Origin: Chamaea fasciata
Lineage: Eukaryota > Chordata > Aves > Passeriformes > Sylviidae
Direction: 5' to 3'
Length of the DNA: 64,000 bases
NCBI GenBank assembly: GCA_029207755.1
Contig: JARCOQ010000012.1
Location: 4,944,001-5,008,000, forward strand
Shown here one piece after another: positions 51,190-63,400 of the stretch. Made by a program: the position numbers and the translations under genes. A model generated the notes under the pieces. That model saw nothing but the letters and a program-made list of their open reading frames with translations, had not been told where the DNA came from and did no database searches. Every line of letters begins with the position of its first letter. Position 1 is the first letter of the stretch.

Positions 51190-52155
51190 ATGTGGAAGGC
51201 ATGAATCTTAGTATATTGTTTAGCGTAGTATATTTTCAATGCTATTTATTGCTTAAAAATTAAACGAGACTTTGAAATGCTATTTTTCTTTCAAGGAACT
51301 AGGTGGAATGATTAGTGTGAGCATTCATTCCATAGTAGACGGAATTGTTTCCTCAGGAGTTCCCAAAAAACTCCTGCTGGTGTCTGTGTCCTTTCCATCT
51401 TGCACATACCCACACAAATAAAACCCCTTGCTCTGCCTCCCCATCTTCCGAGCAAAAGCCTTGGTAGCGACTCACAGTGCTTTAGAGCTTAGAAATGGGC
51501 AGTGATTTGGGGCTGCACCGGATCTGCTTACTGACAGTCTCTGGATTCCAGAGAGCTATAGGGAACAGGATTAACTGGAACGGCCTTTAGCTAATATTGA
51601 ACTGCACGTTCCTAATTACATAAAAACATATATTAAGGGAATGCTACTGATGCTAAGAAAGCAGGGAACTGTTTATTTATGTGCCAATCTTACTGTAACG
51701 TCCTGAGAATCAAACGCTGTATCCTTAAAAGACGCTTCTTTGTAGGAAATCCACTTCTAAAAGTGCAAAACTTTAGAAATACTTTAAAATGAGATTTAAA
51801 GCACTGGTTTAGAATGCTACATGAATAAAACCAAATCTTCTCTAAAATAAATGGGGTTTTTTTTGAAATGCTGAATGTGTGAATGGAGTCTTTAAACCTA
51901 ACTGTCCTGTTGAGAAACTCCTTTCTATTTCAGAGTACATTCTCTCATTCATAATTTAAGCAGAGCTCACTATCTCTAAAAAGCAGTGGATAGAAATGGA
52001 ACAATGGAAGTTGCTAAGTGGATAGAATAGAGCAGCATTCACATGACAGGAGCAACCAAAAGTAGGTCGGTTAAAGAGGAATTGCATTTGGCTTTTATTA
52101 CATGAAATACTCAGTGACATTACTCCAATGTCTTGGGAGTACAAATATTTCAGAA
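51190..52155. other. Intergenic upstream of CYLD CpG island
   Basis: AT-rich, no frame or repeat recognised. Composition changes sharply to GC-rich at about 52,155. Confidence 0.5.
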
Positions 52156-52569
52156 GCGCTCCTGGCTCCTCGCAAGCGCACCCGGGCCTGTCGTTAAGCC
52201 CGCCGGCAGCTGCGCCCCCGGCCCGGGGAGGTTCGTGACGGCACCGCGATGTCTCCGCCGCCTCCCGAGGAGCGCCCGTCCCGCCCCCGGGGGCTGCGCG
52301 CACCGGGGGCAAGGAGCAGCGCCGCCGGCCGAGGACTCGGCGCGGGAGGCGGGCGGGCCGGCTCGGGGCGGGCCGGCGGCGAGCAGGGCGCCCTCAGGCC
52401 CCGGAGCCCTCAGGCAGCGCGAGCCCGCCCGGGGCCGGGACCGGGGCGTGGCGCCCGCACCGACCCCGGGGCGCAGCGCCCGCCCCGCCGCTGGGGGCAC
52501 GCGCGCGCCATCCAATCAGCGCCTCCGGAGTGCCAGAAGTCCCGCCCCCTCGCCTTGTACCACCAATCA

Positions 52570-52583
52570 GCGCCCTCTAGAGG
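52570..52583 (-). promoter_or_regulatory. CTCF-like binding site
   Basis: Read on the minus strand the sequence is CCTCTAGAGGGCGC, matching the CTCF core CCASYAGRKGGCGC at 13 of 14 positions. It directly abuts a CCAAT box. Position in a CpG-island promoter makes occupancy plausible but unproven. Confidence 0.45.
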
Positions 52584-52779
52584 GAGTGTTCAGCCATCCG
52601 CCCCCTCCCCTGCGGTTCATCCAAGCGCGATGCGCTGGAAACCCCCGAATCCGCTGGCGACTGGCGGCGCTTATGGCCAATAGCGCTGCGCAGCGGTGGC
52701 GCCGGCGCGCTGTGATTGGCTGCGGGCGCGGCGGAGGGCCGAGGGGGCGGGCCTGCCGGCGCAGCAGGAGCGGGTGTGC

Positions 52780-52885
52780 GGGCGCTCGCTGCGCGGCCGT
52801 GGTGGCCATGGGGCAGCGCGGACGGGGCTGGGTCGGAGCGTGAGGCACGGAGCCGGGGCGGGAGGCCCGGACCGGGCAGGAGCAG
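52780..52885 (+). other. CYLD: CYLD non-coding exon 1 (start approximate)
   Basis: The donor GAGCAG|GTGAGG at 52,885/52,886 follows the CCAAT/GC-box cluster. The transcription start is not visible; about 52,780-52,810 is a guess from the spacing to the GC box. If the start is upstream of 52,808, the exon carries a short upstream ORF at 52,808-52,843 (ATG in the strong context GCCATGG, 11 codons, TGA). Confidence 0.55.
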
Positions 52886-55800
52886 GTGAGGAGCCGGCGG
52901 GGCCGGGCGCGGCCGCGGGACGTGGGTCGGCGCCGTCAGGCAGGGGCGCGGCTGGCGCGGCCGCCGGCTCAGGCCGCGCTCCGGCCGGTTCCGTGGGCGG
53001 GCGCCGCGGGCCGCCCCGGCCGCCTTCGCGGTGCTGGGGGAGCCGGGCCCGGCGGCGGGGCCGGGCTGGGCCGCGGGTGGCGGCGGCTCCGCTCCTGGCG
53101 GGCCCTGCCGGGCCTTTCCCGCACTTCAGCCTCCATCCCCGAGCAGCGCGTTGGCGACTCCAGAAGTGTTTCGGGACTTTCCTTCCCCGTCCTGCGCAGG
53201 GCCGCCCGGGGAGGGGAGAACATGCCCAGGTTTGCGGCGGGGCGAGGATAATTATTCTCCAAAGCTGAGCCTTGCACGGAGCCTTACAGGTCGCATGGAC
53301 GTGCCTTGCCATGAGACAGTCCGTGAGAGAGCGCAGTGAAATACGATATTCGGTATCATTTCGGAGTCTGAGCACACGTATTTCATCTCTCGGGGAGGAC
53401 TGGCCGCGGGGTGTCCGCAGAGCGCCGTATTGGTAAATCTCGCAACGCCAGAGAATTCTGGCCATTGAGAATGATTCCTGGTCTTCCTCTCGCGGGGATT
53501 ATTTGTATCAGATGTACAACGCCGAACACAACTGCAGGTGCATTTTCTTTTAGGAATCATGTTGCCAATATGAACATCTTTGTATTACATTGTTTCAAGT
53601 GCTCTTTCGAGAAACGGCTTCTACTACTACCACTCGTGGCTTGTATTGCCGACATGTAATTCTGTGAACATTGAGCTGCAACGAAATTTCCTTGTTCCTA
53701 GTTTTAACCTTCCCATGGAAACTGGTTTTGGGCTGTTGAAGAACCGAACTTTGCATCTCAGCTAGTTCAATTATTTTTGGTATTAAAGTGTCAGTTTTTA
53801 AAAGAAACTGTATAGTTCATGTTAGCCATTTCATTTTATACTCTGGATCAGAGCCACAGATGTGTGTTCATTCTGAAACCTGATAGCTGGTTTAAACATC
53901 TTTATGTGGTTCATCTGCGGCTCCTGCAGGGGAGAAACAGAGTTCTTGAATTTCAGAGCAAACTGTTATTCTGATGTCTCTGTAGTGACAACAGTGACTC
54001 ACAGCCGGGGAATAAAGGAAATTAGGGAAGCTTTGAAGTTAGGCAGCTTATGGCCTACCCCTGACAATTTTTAAAAATGTTTTTTTTCTTTCGAAGTGTT
54101 GCAGTCGTGTGTTTTGCCTGTTTCTCCCCAAAGTCTTTTGAGCATGAAACATTTCAGGTGGTAGGTGGAATAGAAGGATGCAGCTGAACAGGCTCTGACA
54201 CTTAAATTGTCTTTGTTGGTGATCAGGTACTCTTGGGTTTGCACAAGCGTTGTAGCTGCTGGTGTGCTGTGCAGTGCAGTGATGACTTTTTGGTAAGGAT
54301 TAAGTTGCTTGGTTCCCAAGTTAATCATACAGTGGTCTAATAGTTTATTCTGGTCATAGTCTGATATGATGACACTGTTTGTTCAGCAAAGATTTTACTT
54401 ACAGAATTCCATGGAAAAGGGCTATAAAAAATAATCCTAAAATCTGTGGTGTATGTGAATGTATTTTTGATACATTGCCAAAACTTAATGTCCTTTTAAC
54501 TAGCTTTTCTGTACTCTTAAAAAACTAATTTATCACTTGTATTATCCTAAAAGAAGGGTATTTGGCTTTTAAAGCTGTATGGGACAGTGGTTGTAGATAA
54601 GTTTTTAAAGGAAGGCATTTTATATAGTGATAATGAACTCTTTAATGAAGGAAAGCCTTTTGGTACTGTAGCCAGTGGGTTTAGTAACATTTCTGAGGGT
54701 GACTGGGGCTTTGAAAGATTGACCACACACCACATAATGTTATTCCATAGTCTAAATGCAGCTGTTGACAAGTTCTCACACTGAATTCTTTACTACTAAA
54801 GATGTGAAGATTGTATTATTGCAGCAATGGACTTGCAAACAAGATATACTTATTAAAAATAGATATGATAAAGCTTATTAAAAATTTCAATTAATCTTTT
54901 TTTAGATGTAGAACAGAATTTCTCTTTTTATATATTATTTCCATGCATACTCACTAAAATTAAAATTATTATTTCTGTAAATGAAGTAGGAAAAAATCAG
55001 GATCCCTGTCATGTCAGAGATACTTGTTTGTAGTCTACTGAGGATTGAAAAACTTTGTGGAATGGCTCCAAAAAAAAAAAAAAAAAAAAGGAAAGCGAAG
55101 TGTGTCAGCTTTTGGAAGAGCATAAATGTTCTTGAGAACATGAAATGGAGCTATGAAGAACAAGACAGGATTTTTTTCCCATTGTGTGAAAAAAGTAAGG
55201 GGAGAGAACTAGTCAGAACTTGTATGGAACTGTTATTTTACCATCTGAGTAGACTTACAAAAACTAATGGTCATTTAATCATGTTTCCACGTGGGGCAGG
55301 AGGGGGGGGAATCTTGCTGTGTTCTTCATCAGTTTCTACATAAACTATTTCAATCCCATGCTCACACCATTTTTTTGTTAATCACCAGTCATGGTCCAAG
55401 AGACTCACCAAGGCAGCACAGGAGTGTGTGAGTTCCTAGGGACTGACAGATGAGACTTTGCCCAAATCTCAGGTTGTCTGCAGTTACTGCTTTTCCTTGG
55501 AGAAAGAGTTTTGTTAAATACTCTGTTTAAAAAGATGAGGAAAGTAATTACAGGACTACTGGATTTCATTGCTCTCCAATAGCTTTTGAAACTGGGTTCA
55601 AACAGGGTAGGAGAAGTAGCAATAGATTTTGTGGTATTTGAATGCCAACAGAGAAGAGTTGTGGAGAAATAGGGTACCTAGGCACAAGGACAAAGATTAT
55701 TTACCTTAGATATAAATAGTCACTGAAATTGTCCTTTAACTGAATGCAAACTGTGGCATCACATATTGGGAACAGAAAAATTGACATGACAAAATATTCT

Positions 55801-56742
55801 GAACTTGTACGCTGCCCTTGGGTGTCATCTTTAGAGGAACAAATCCTGCCAAGGTACTGCAGATCTTTCTTCATTTATGCACTATGATCAAAACTATAGA
55901 CACATATGTTCAAAGAAGCGTTTTCAAATTATTCTTTTTACTTCATTGGTTGTGAACTGTGTTTCTAAAGGTGATGTTGAACTAATGTGTTCAACATGGT
56001 ATTTAAACAACTGAAAGTGAGGTATTTCTTACTTTGTTGAAGTGAATTACCTGTCTAGAATGATAAAAATAAGAGTCTCTAATTTTTTTTTTCTGAGAAT
56101 TTCATGTTGCAATGCCAGTAAAATTTAGTTTTCATATATTGTATATTACTGGAACTGTCCATTTCTATTAAAGAAATGGCTGTTATAAGTTACTGAAGTT
56201 CCCATTTTCTGCTGCTCTATTTTGTCAACACAATTTTCTGCTTCACTAAATCAAAATGTTACGCAGGATGACAGATGCAGTACACTTTGTCAGAAATAAG
56301 TAGTCACTAAGCATGGGAGAAGAGCTTTATAGTGGAAAGTTTCATTAAAATATTGTTTGTTAACTAGAGCAGGTTGTTTATTTATGTTCATTTGCACTTA
56401 GGTTTTCTTTTTGCCTTCCCTTATGTGCGTTTTCTTTGTTTTCTGCTTTTCATTGCATGTTTTCCACAACCCTTTTTTCCCAAGGAACTAAAGAAGGAAG
56501 TGAATTACACTTTCAGTGTATTATGGCAGTAAAGAGCAGAAATGGGTAAATGGGTCTGTCCAGTAGCTGTTCTGGGACTGGGATCACTGCCTTGCATTTT
56601 GCTGAACTCTGATCTCTATGAGGAATGAGTCTGGTCACAGATTTGAATTGTTTTATGTTTTACCTAAGACTAGCTGTACTTACCTAATTCAGTTTTTTTT
56701 TTTTTTTGTTTGTTTGTTTTTTTTTTTTACTTTTTAATCCAG
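52886..56742 (+). other. CYLD: CYLD intron 1
   Basis: About 3.9 kb between the non-coding first exon and the exon with the initiator ATG. Mammalian CYLD has extra alternatively used 5' non-coding exons, and some may lie here, but none could be fixed. It holds a kB motif at 53,173-53,182 and A or T runs at 55,071-55,089 and 56,694-56,729. Confidence 0.55.
53173..53182 (+). promoter_or_regulatory. NF-kB consensus site GGGACTTTCC
   Basis: A perfect copy of the classical kappa-B decamer (consensus GGGRNNYYCC) within the CpG island, about 290 bp after the exon 1 donor. CYLD is known as an NF-kB-inducible negative-feedback regulator, so a kB site here fits its biology. Binding is inferred. Confidence 0.55.
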
Positions 56743-56896
56743 GCTTCCTGCTCTGAATGTGTTTCTTTGCAAAATGAAAATTGCATCGTTCCACAAAGAT
56801 TGGACCATCCAGTAGAATTTAGAAAGATCATTGCACATAAATCAAGAGATTATTTTTCTTGAAGACTTCTGTGCAGCTTTTAAAGTCTTGATCACA
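56743..56896 (+). other. CYLD: CYLD 5' leader part of exon 2 with two uORFs
   Basis: The exon begins after TTTAATCCAG. Its 154-nt leader holds ATG 56,757-56,759 (six codons, TGA 56,775-56,777) and ATG 56,774-56,776 (13 codons, TAG 56,813-56,815). The first stop and second start overlap as ATGA. The second uORF shares the frame of CYLD, and its TAG is the in-frame stop upstream of the main ATG. No ATG lies between that TAG and the main start. Confidence 0.8.
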
Positions 56897-57403
56897 ATGA
56901 ATTCAGGCTTATGGAGTCAAGAAAAAGCAAGTTCGTCCTATTGGGAAGAGCGGATCTTTTACTTGCTTCTCCAGGAATGCAGTGTCATAGACAAGCAGAC
57001 TCAAAAGCTCCTGAAAGTGCCCAAAGGTAGCATTGGGCAGTTTTTTCAAGACCGTTCTTCTGTGGCACACTCCAGAAATATCCCATGTAAAGGCAAGAAG
57101 CTGCAGATTGGATTAAAGATTCTGGAACAACCTCATGCAATCTTGTTTGTGGATGAGAAGGATGTTATAGAAATAAATGAAAAACTAGCTGAGTTGCTTC
57201 TGGCTATTACTAACTGTGAGGAAAGATACAGTTTGTTTAAAAGCAAAAGCAGGTTAGCTAAAGGTGTCCAGATAGATATTGGCTCACCTGTTAGAGTCCA
57301 GCTGAGATCAGGGGATGAGAAATATCCTGGAGTTGTTCGCTTCAGAGGACCCTTAATGCAAGAAAGGTCCCTTACAGGGATATACTTTGGAGTAGAGTTG
57401 CTG
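56897..57403 (+). CDS. CYLD: CYLD first coding exon, residues 1-169
   Basis: 169 whole codons ending ...Tyr-Phe-Gly-Val-Glu-Leu-Leu, then donor GTAAGT. It includes the N-terminal helical region and the first strands of CAP-Gly 1 (Gly-Ser-Pro-Val-Arg-Val-Gln-Leu, residues 129-136). The frame stays open past the donor to 57,448, but that tail is intronic. Confidence 0.96.
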
Positions 57404-60400
57404 GTAAGTTACTTGCTAAGGGGTAGTATCAAATATGCTTTGAGGTGAGCTAAATACATCTTCAGTATAAAGAGGAAGTCCTAATAATTTCTTTTTTCTA
57501 GAAGCATATTACCCCTAAATTCAGTCTTCTCATAAATACTTTCATGTGAACGTGCCATATCACATCAGCCTTGTAATCTCCATATTAAGTGAAGCTTGAT
57601 GTGGTGCATGGGCTGGCAGAAAGATTTGAACATACTCTGAGTCCTCTAGCCCAGAAAAATTTAATTCATAGAATCGTGGAATGGTTTGGCTTGGAAGAGA
57701 CCTTAAAGCCCCTTGCTATGGGCAGGGGCACCTTCCACTAGACCAGGTTCCCCAGAGCTCCATCCATCCTGGCCTTGAACACTGCCATGGATGGGGCATC
57801 CACAACTTTTCTGGGCAAAAGTACTTACATCCCTGTCATGATGAACATCTGACTCTCAGATTTCTGTTGAGTACTCTGTTTTCCTGTGTCAGGGTACAGT
57901 CTGTAAATACAGGGTTGCGTTTTAGGGCTGTTGTTTTGGTAGGCCCCTAATAGTCCAACGGCAGTTAAAATAGAGCATGTATCTGCTGTGTGCTCCTTGT
58001 GAGATATTTCTGCAAAATTAATGCCAACCATAAGCTATTGAAGGGTTATGTTCAGGAGACTTCTCCTCTTGTTGTAGAAGTATATTTTTCAAAGTACTCT
58101 TTAAACTTTTCCTGAACTCTTTGTAATTCCCACTGAGAACCTCAGGGAATATCAGGCCCAAGTTTCTGAAAATCATCTCACTTTATATGGCATATAAGAG
58201 GAATTTTTGAATGCGTAGCATTATGTCAGTATGAAGTAGTCTTGTCTTGATATGGCAAGAATTTGATGATTGAAGCAAAATGTGCACCTGAAGAAAACAT
58301 GCTTCTCTGAGTATAAAGGCTTCTGCCTGCAGCTACTCTCTAATCTAGTGACATTTTGCTCTTTATTCCCTGAAGACAGACAGTTTGTATATTTGCCACA
58401 GATTCTGACAACAGAATTCTCTCAATAACAATAGTGCATCAGGCAAATTCTTAGTGCAATTTGTTCAAAACACTGGATTATGTTACTGCTTTTTTGATAG
58501 TCGGTTTTTCACAAAATACATGATTTGTTTTTTATGTGTTTTTTTTTTTCCTTTTCTTCTTCCTCCTCCAACATTTAGGAAGAAGGTCGTGGTCAGGGCT
58601 TTACTGATGGACAGTACCAAGGCAAGCAGCTTTTCAGATGTGATGAGGATTGTGGGGTGTTTGTTGCTTTGGACAAACTGGAGCTGGTGGAAGATGATGA
58701 CAATGAACTGGAAAGTGACTATGCAGCTCCAGTTGACGCAATGCAGGTAGAACTTCCTCCTCTGGAGATCAACTCCAGGGTTTCTCTGAAGATAGGAGAG
58801 AGTATAGAGTATGGGACAGTTATATTCTGTGATGTCTTACCAGGAAATGAAAGTTTAGGATACGTTGTTGGAGTGGACATGGTAAGAAAATAATCTGACT
58901 TTAATAACTTCTGCATGTGTGTTAGCTAGTGAATGACATGCACGTAGAAGAAGAAACATTATCCACAAGCTACTTCAGCGGAGGCTGACCTAAAATGGGA
59001 AATAAACACTGTGTTCAAAGATGCCCTTGGTGGTAATTGTTTGTTGGCATCAGGTAAATGGTGTCGTATTCGATGCTAAACAGTTCAGGCAAAACACTCT
59101 GCTTACTCTGAGGAGCCTCCACTGAGCTACTTGCCATGCTAGGTGTCAGTCTTGAAGTCATGGAGTGTTCGTCTTGTGAGACTGGCTTTGTTCTGCCTGT
59201 TAAAAAAGTAGGCTGGATGTCTTTTTATTTTCTTAGCCATTTTTAAAAGCTTTTTTCCATGTAACTGTTTTGTTTGACTTTGTTCTACCTTAAAAGTATG
59301 AGTTTCAAGTACAAAAGTTGATCTTTCAAGAAAATGTGAAGCTTGTCATTAAAAATTATTTCTAGCAACATGGACTTTTAAAAATGAACAGCTTCAAAAT
59401 TTTTGGTAGTTCAAGATCGTTCTGGTTTTGTAGGTTAGATGCTTCCATTTTCTTGGTTGCATTACCTGATCCCTAAAAATGCACTGGAATTGCCCTAGCT
59501 TGTTTATCAATAATGTTTTTTAGAAGAAAAATGCTTGTTAAAGTAGGAGCTGTTTCTCAAGGGATAATATTTTAAGCTTTTGTCTTTAAAGACTGTATGT
59601 TTGGCTATTCTAAATACAAAATTAGTTACAGGAAAAAGTAGGTGTTGTCAAATGTTTCATTTTCCTACTTTTTATATTCCTGAAGACATATGTGTGTACT
59701 CAGGATGATGTAAATCTTCTTTTGGGATACATGTAATGTGTTTTTCTATTTTTAGGATAATCCGATTGGAAACTGGGATGGAAGATATAATGGAATACAG
59801 CTGTGCAGTTTTGCAAGTGTTGAAAGTACACTTCTTTTGCATATCAACGATGTTATTCCAGGTATGCCCTGCTTTCTTAACCAGAAGGCAGACTTTGATA
59901 ACATCTAGGACATCCTCCACCTAGGCACAGTTATATGATTAAAACAATACTGCAGAGTTAATAACCGAAATTCACTTGTATTACCTTTTCTGTTATATTT
60001 CTCTTTAGTTTCTCCCTCCTTTGGGTTGCAGTCTCACTAGTAGAAAAGCTTTAATACTGAACAAAATTCCTGTCAAATTGTATAGTATTTACAATACTGT
60101 GCAGTGTGTAATATTCACAAATATGTGAGTGTCTGTAGTAGAAATCTTTTCTATGGAGTGTTGTTCAGTTTACTCCAGGAGTTCAAATACCTTGATCAGA
60201 AACCTGTTCTCTCTGTGCTTGAAAGATGCTGACAGGATTCTGTATGCATTCTGGGAATAAATGCTTAGAAATGCCTGTCAAGACTCTGGAAAAATTCACT
60301 GCAGTAATTCACTGAACAGTGCTAACTTGTACCAGCTATGGTTCTCTGATTCCTTTTCTGAAGAAGGAAAAGTTTGTATGAGACTTTTGTTTGGGCACTA

Positions 60401-63400
60401 TCTCTAGGCAGGTTCTAATGAGTCTGTAATTGTTGCTCTCACACTTCAATTTGACTGACTTTTCTTTTTGTCTGTCTCCTACTTGTTGGTTTGGTTGACA
60501 TGCATGTTTTTGCATGAGTTTTCTGCTCTTCTCTGGAGAATTCATGGGGACTTCTCCATTCTTTCAAAAGAGCATTTTTTGTAGATGTGTTGATAGAAAA
60601 AGACTTAAAATTTCTTATATCTGTTTCCCATAATGGAAATACATACACACATTAAAGGATGTGAAGTCAGCCTATTTGATACAAGAAGTAGTCGTAGACT
60701 TTGCAGTAAGCAATTGCTGATGTGATAAAAGCAGATTGCATACACATAAAATGCTGTTTATGTGCCAAACAAGGCTTTGTTCCACTCGGTGTTAAAGCCT
60801 GTCATGACAGAGCTTTGTTCAGTTACATCTTGAGGTGAACTTTGTGTAACAGTGAGAACATAGAAAAGGGAAGCTAATAATACTCTCCTCATGTCCCATG
60901 TCTTAGAGACTGTGTCACAGGACAGGAGACCTCCCAAGCTTGCCTATACCTCAAGAAGTGGTGACAAAAGCTCATTCAATCATAGTAAGCCAAAGGCTAT
61001 AGGTATGTATGGGAAGGGATTTTCTTTACTTATGTAAGATTACAAAATTTTGTTGGTTGCAAAAAAGTATTGTCTTTTCTGTCAGTTGATGTATTATTTC
61101 AGTTATGTGTCAAGTTCACAGAATTATCAAGGTTGGCATCAAGTCCAATTGTACCTAAAAGCTTAATTTCTCTAAAGCAGGGTATTAGTATGAATTTATT
61201 TAATCATTATAAAGATGATAGACAGTTTAAGTTAAGATTGCTCAAACTGCCTTCATTCTCGTGAAAAAGAGTTTGAGGTTTAGCAAAAAATTCAAGACGA
61301 AATTACCTAGATGTCTAGTGTCACCAGGTCAGGGCTGCATTCTGTTTCTCTGGAAGTGTGGTGTATGTTTATTTTTTTGTTTTGGTTTTTAATAAATATA
61401 GTTTGCTGTTGTCTTCTTGCAGAACTAGTAACTTCAAAATTTTTAGCCCAGAAGCTGATCTACTGAATAGTGACTGTATTAATTTTCCTATGATTCAAAA
61501 CCAGGATTGAATTCTCAAAATATCAACTTCCTTGACTCTGTTTTTGTTCAGCTCTGAAAACCCTCCTGGGGAAAAAAGCCACCAAACCAAACACACACAC
61601 AAAAAACCCCAAAAACCTGAAGGAGAAGCAATTTATCTTTATTTTTTTTTTTTTAGGCAGAAATCAAAATTCATTGTCTTTTGATTTTAGCAGTGGCTAC
61701 ATTGGGTAGTAGAATACTAATGACAGTATGTTCTGTAAGCTGTCATTTTACCTGGCATTGGGTGCTGGCAGAGATGATCTTCACTGTAGTAACTGTGATT
61801 ATATGTTGGCACAAGTTACTGAGTTGGAACTGGATCAGTAATTTATTTGCCTACTGTGAAATTTTAGTGCTTTGAATACCAAAACCCATCTACTGTAACT
61901 GTATTGCAAATCCATTTATATATCCATAATTTATAGTCATGAAAAATTTGCTCTTGAGAGGTACTTTCTGCCTTCTTTTCAGCTTGGTGAGATTTCAGCT
62001 CAGAGTGTATGTTGGTTTGGTGTAGACTTCTACCTTGTTGTAAGCTTAGAACTGTGTTAGCTTTGATGGGAGAGTTTGTTCCTTTGTGGAAGGGCAGTTG
62101 TGTCTTCTTGAAAATGTAGTAACAAATTTATACTATGGAATAAGAGCATAGGTGACCTTTTGCAAATAGAGACTAATATCTTCAATAAAATATGTTGTTT
62201 TCCAGGATCTACCTCTGAATCTGGAAATAGAAGCAGATCTGAAGTCTTCTACACATTAAATGGCTCATCAATTGACTCTCAGCCTCAAACAAAAACAAAA
62301 TCCCCATGGTATATTGATGAAGGTAAAGAGAGAGGATAGTTTTTTATGTATTTACTTGAAAACCCCACCAAACAAAACTAGAGTGTGCTATGTTCGTCAC
62401 ATAAAACAAAGCTGAGATTAAATGTAAAATGGTTGGGCTGTATTGTCGTAGTGGAATACATCATAAAAAGCATCTTGAAACCCCTGTGAAAATGTACTCT
62501 GTCTTGGTATGACCTGTGGTTTTATTCTGCATGCAGGAGATTATGTTCTTGGCAACTCATGTGCAGCTCTGTGGGAATGCACATGTCTCACAGGCAAAAT
62601 AAAAGCTGAGGCTGGGATGGAAGACATGCAGTATTCCTTGCAGCCAAGTCTACACAGTAATTGTATTTTGCCTGTCTTTGTAGCTGTGTTACAGATCCAA
62701 GGGAACTGTAATATTGTGCCATGCCAGCTAATCTCTCTGGAAATGGGAGTGGAGAAATTATCTAGGTATATGTGGGGTTTTGCTATGTCTTTAAAAAGTT
62801 ATTTGTGTAAAATCTCTTATGGTTTTTAAAACTACGAGTGCATGTACTTGAAGGATCAATATATTTTGATGTGCTTCCAGACCTATTTTTTTTCCTGGTA
62901 AAGTTTAGGAAAGTGCGGCTAACTGGCTTAATGACTGAAGGGGTAAATACTAAACTGTTAAGTTACACCAGAACCCTGTAGCAGCAGTAGCCCCTGAATC
63001 CCTTGAACCATGAAAGAAAATGGGCTAGAATTGTTCTTGTTTCTGTAACAGATGTCTCTTTTTTTTTTGCATTTTTTAAGGCATTAGCTTCATTTAATGA
63101 AACAGCATGGGGAGGATAGGTGAAGATGAAGAGGCTTTTGTTCTGTGAATGCCAATTGTGTATTAGACTCTTCCAGCTCAGGGTATTCTATGGCTCTGTA
63201 GAGAGATAAGAGAAGGCAGAGAGTGCTTGTGCTGTTCCACGTAGTTGTGATCCCTTTTATCAGGCACTGCATGGCTCATGACGTGTTTAAGTCCTTTATT
63301 CTTTATAGATACTGATAGATTCCTGGTATTAGAACCAAAGTATGTTGTGATAGTCAGTGGAATAAGCACTTTTCCATTTGCAAATCCTATCTGCAGGCAA

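Larger units (their letters stand above)
52156..53240 (+). promoter_or_regulatory. CYLD: CYLD CpG-island promoter
   Basis: This is the most GC- and CpG-dense region of the window, about 1.1 kb, with CpG throughout. Core promoter signals cluster at 52,510-52,755. There are four CCAAT boxes (plus strand at 52,512-52,516, 52,563-52,567 and 52,677-52,681; inverted at 52,715-52,719) and a GC box GGGGGCGGGC at 52,743-52,752. A CTCF-like site is listed separately. There is no TATA box, as expected for a broad housekeeping-type promoter. The first exon donor follows at 52,886. The many long Pro/Ala/Gly/Arg frames across this island on both strands are composition artefacts. Confidence 0.85.

Noticed and set aside
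1992..52583. A convergent set of CTCF-like cores: plus at 1,992; minus at 12,639, 34,488 and 52,570
   Set aside because: Three of the four match only 11 of 12 core positions. My rough estimate for 64 kb on both strands at equal base frequencies is three to four such matches by chance. Only the promoter site with its GC flank is kept.
52133..53465. Several long open frames on both strands (up to 264 codons)
   Set aside because: All lie in the CpG island, are Pro/Ala/Gly/Arg-rich and overlap each other in many frames, which is what high GC content produces.
56831..56896. N-terminal extension of CYLD upstream of 56,897
   Set aside because: The extension would start at TTG, not ATG, an in-frame TAG lies at 56,813, and the mammalian N-terminus aligns at the ATG at 56,897.
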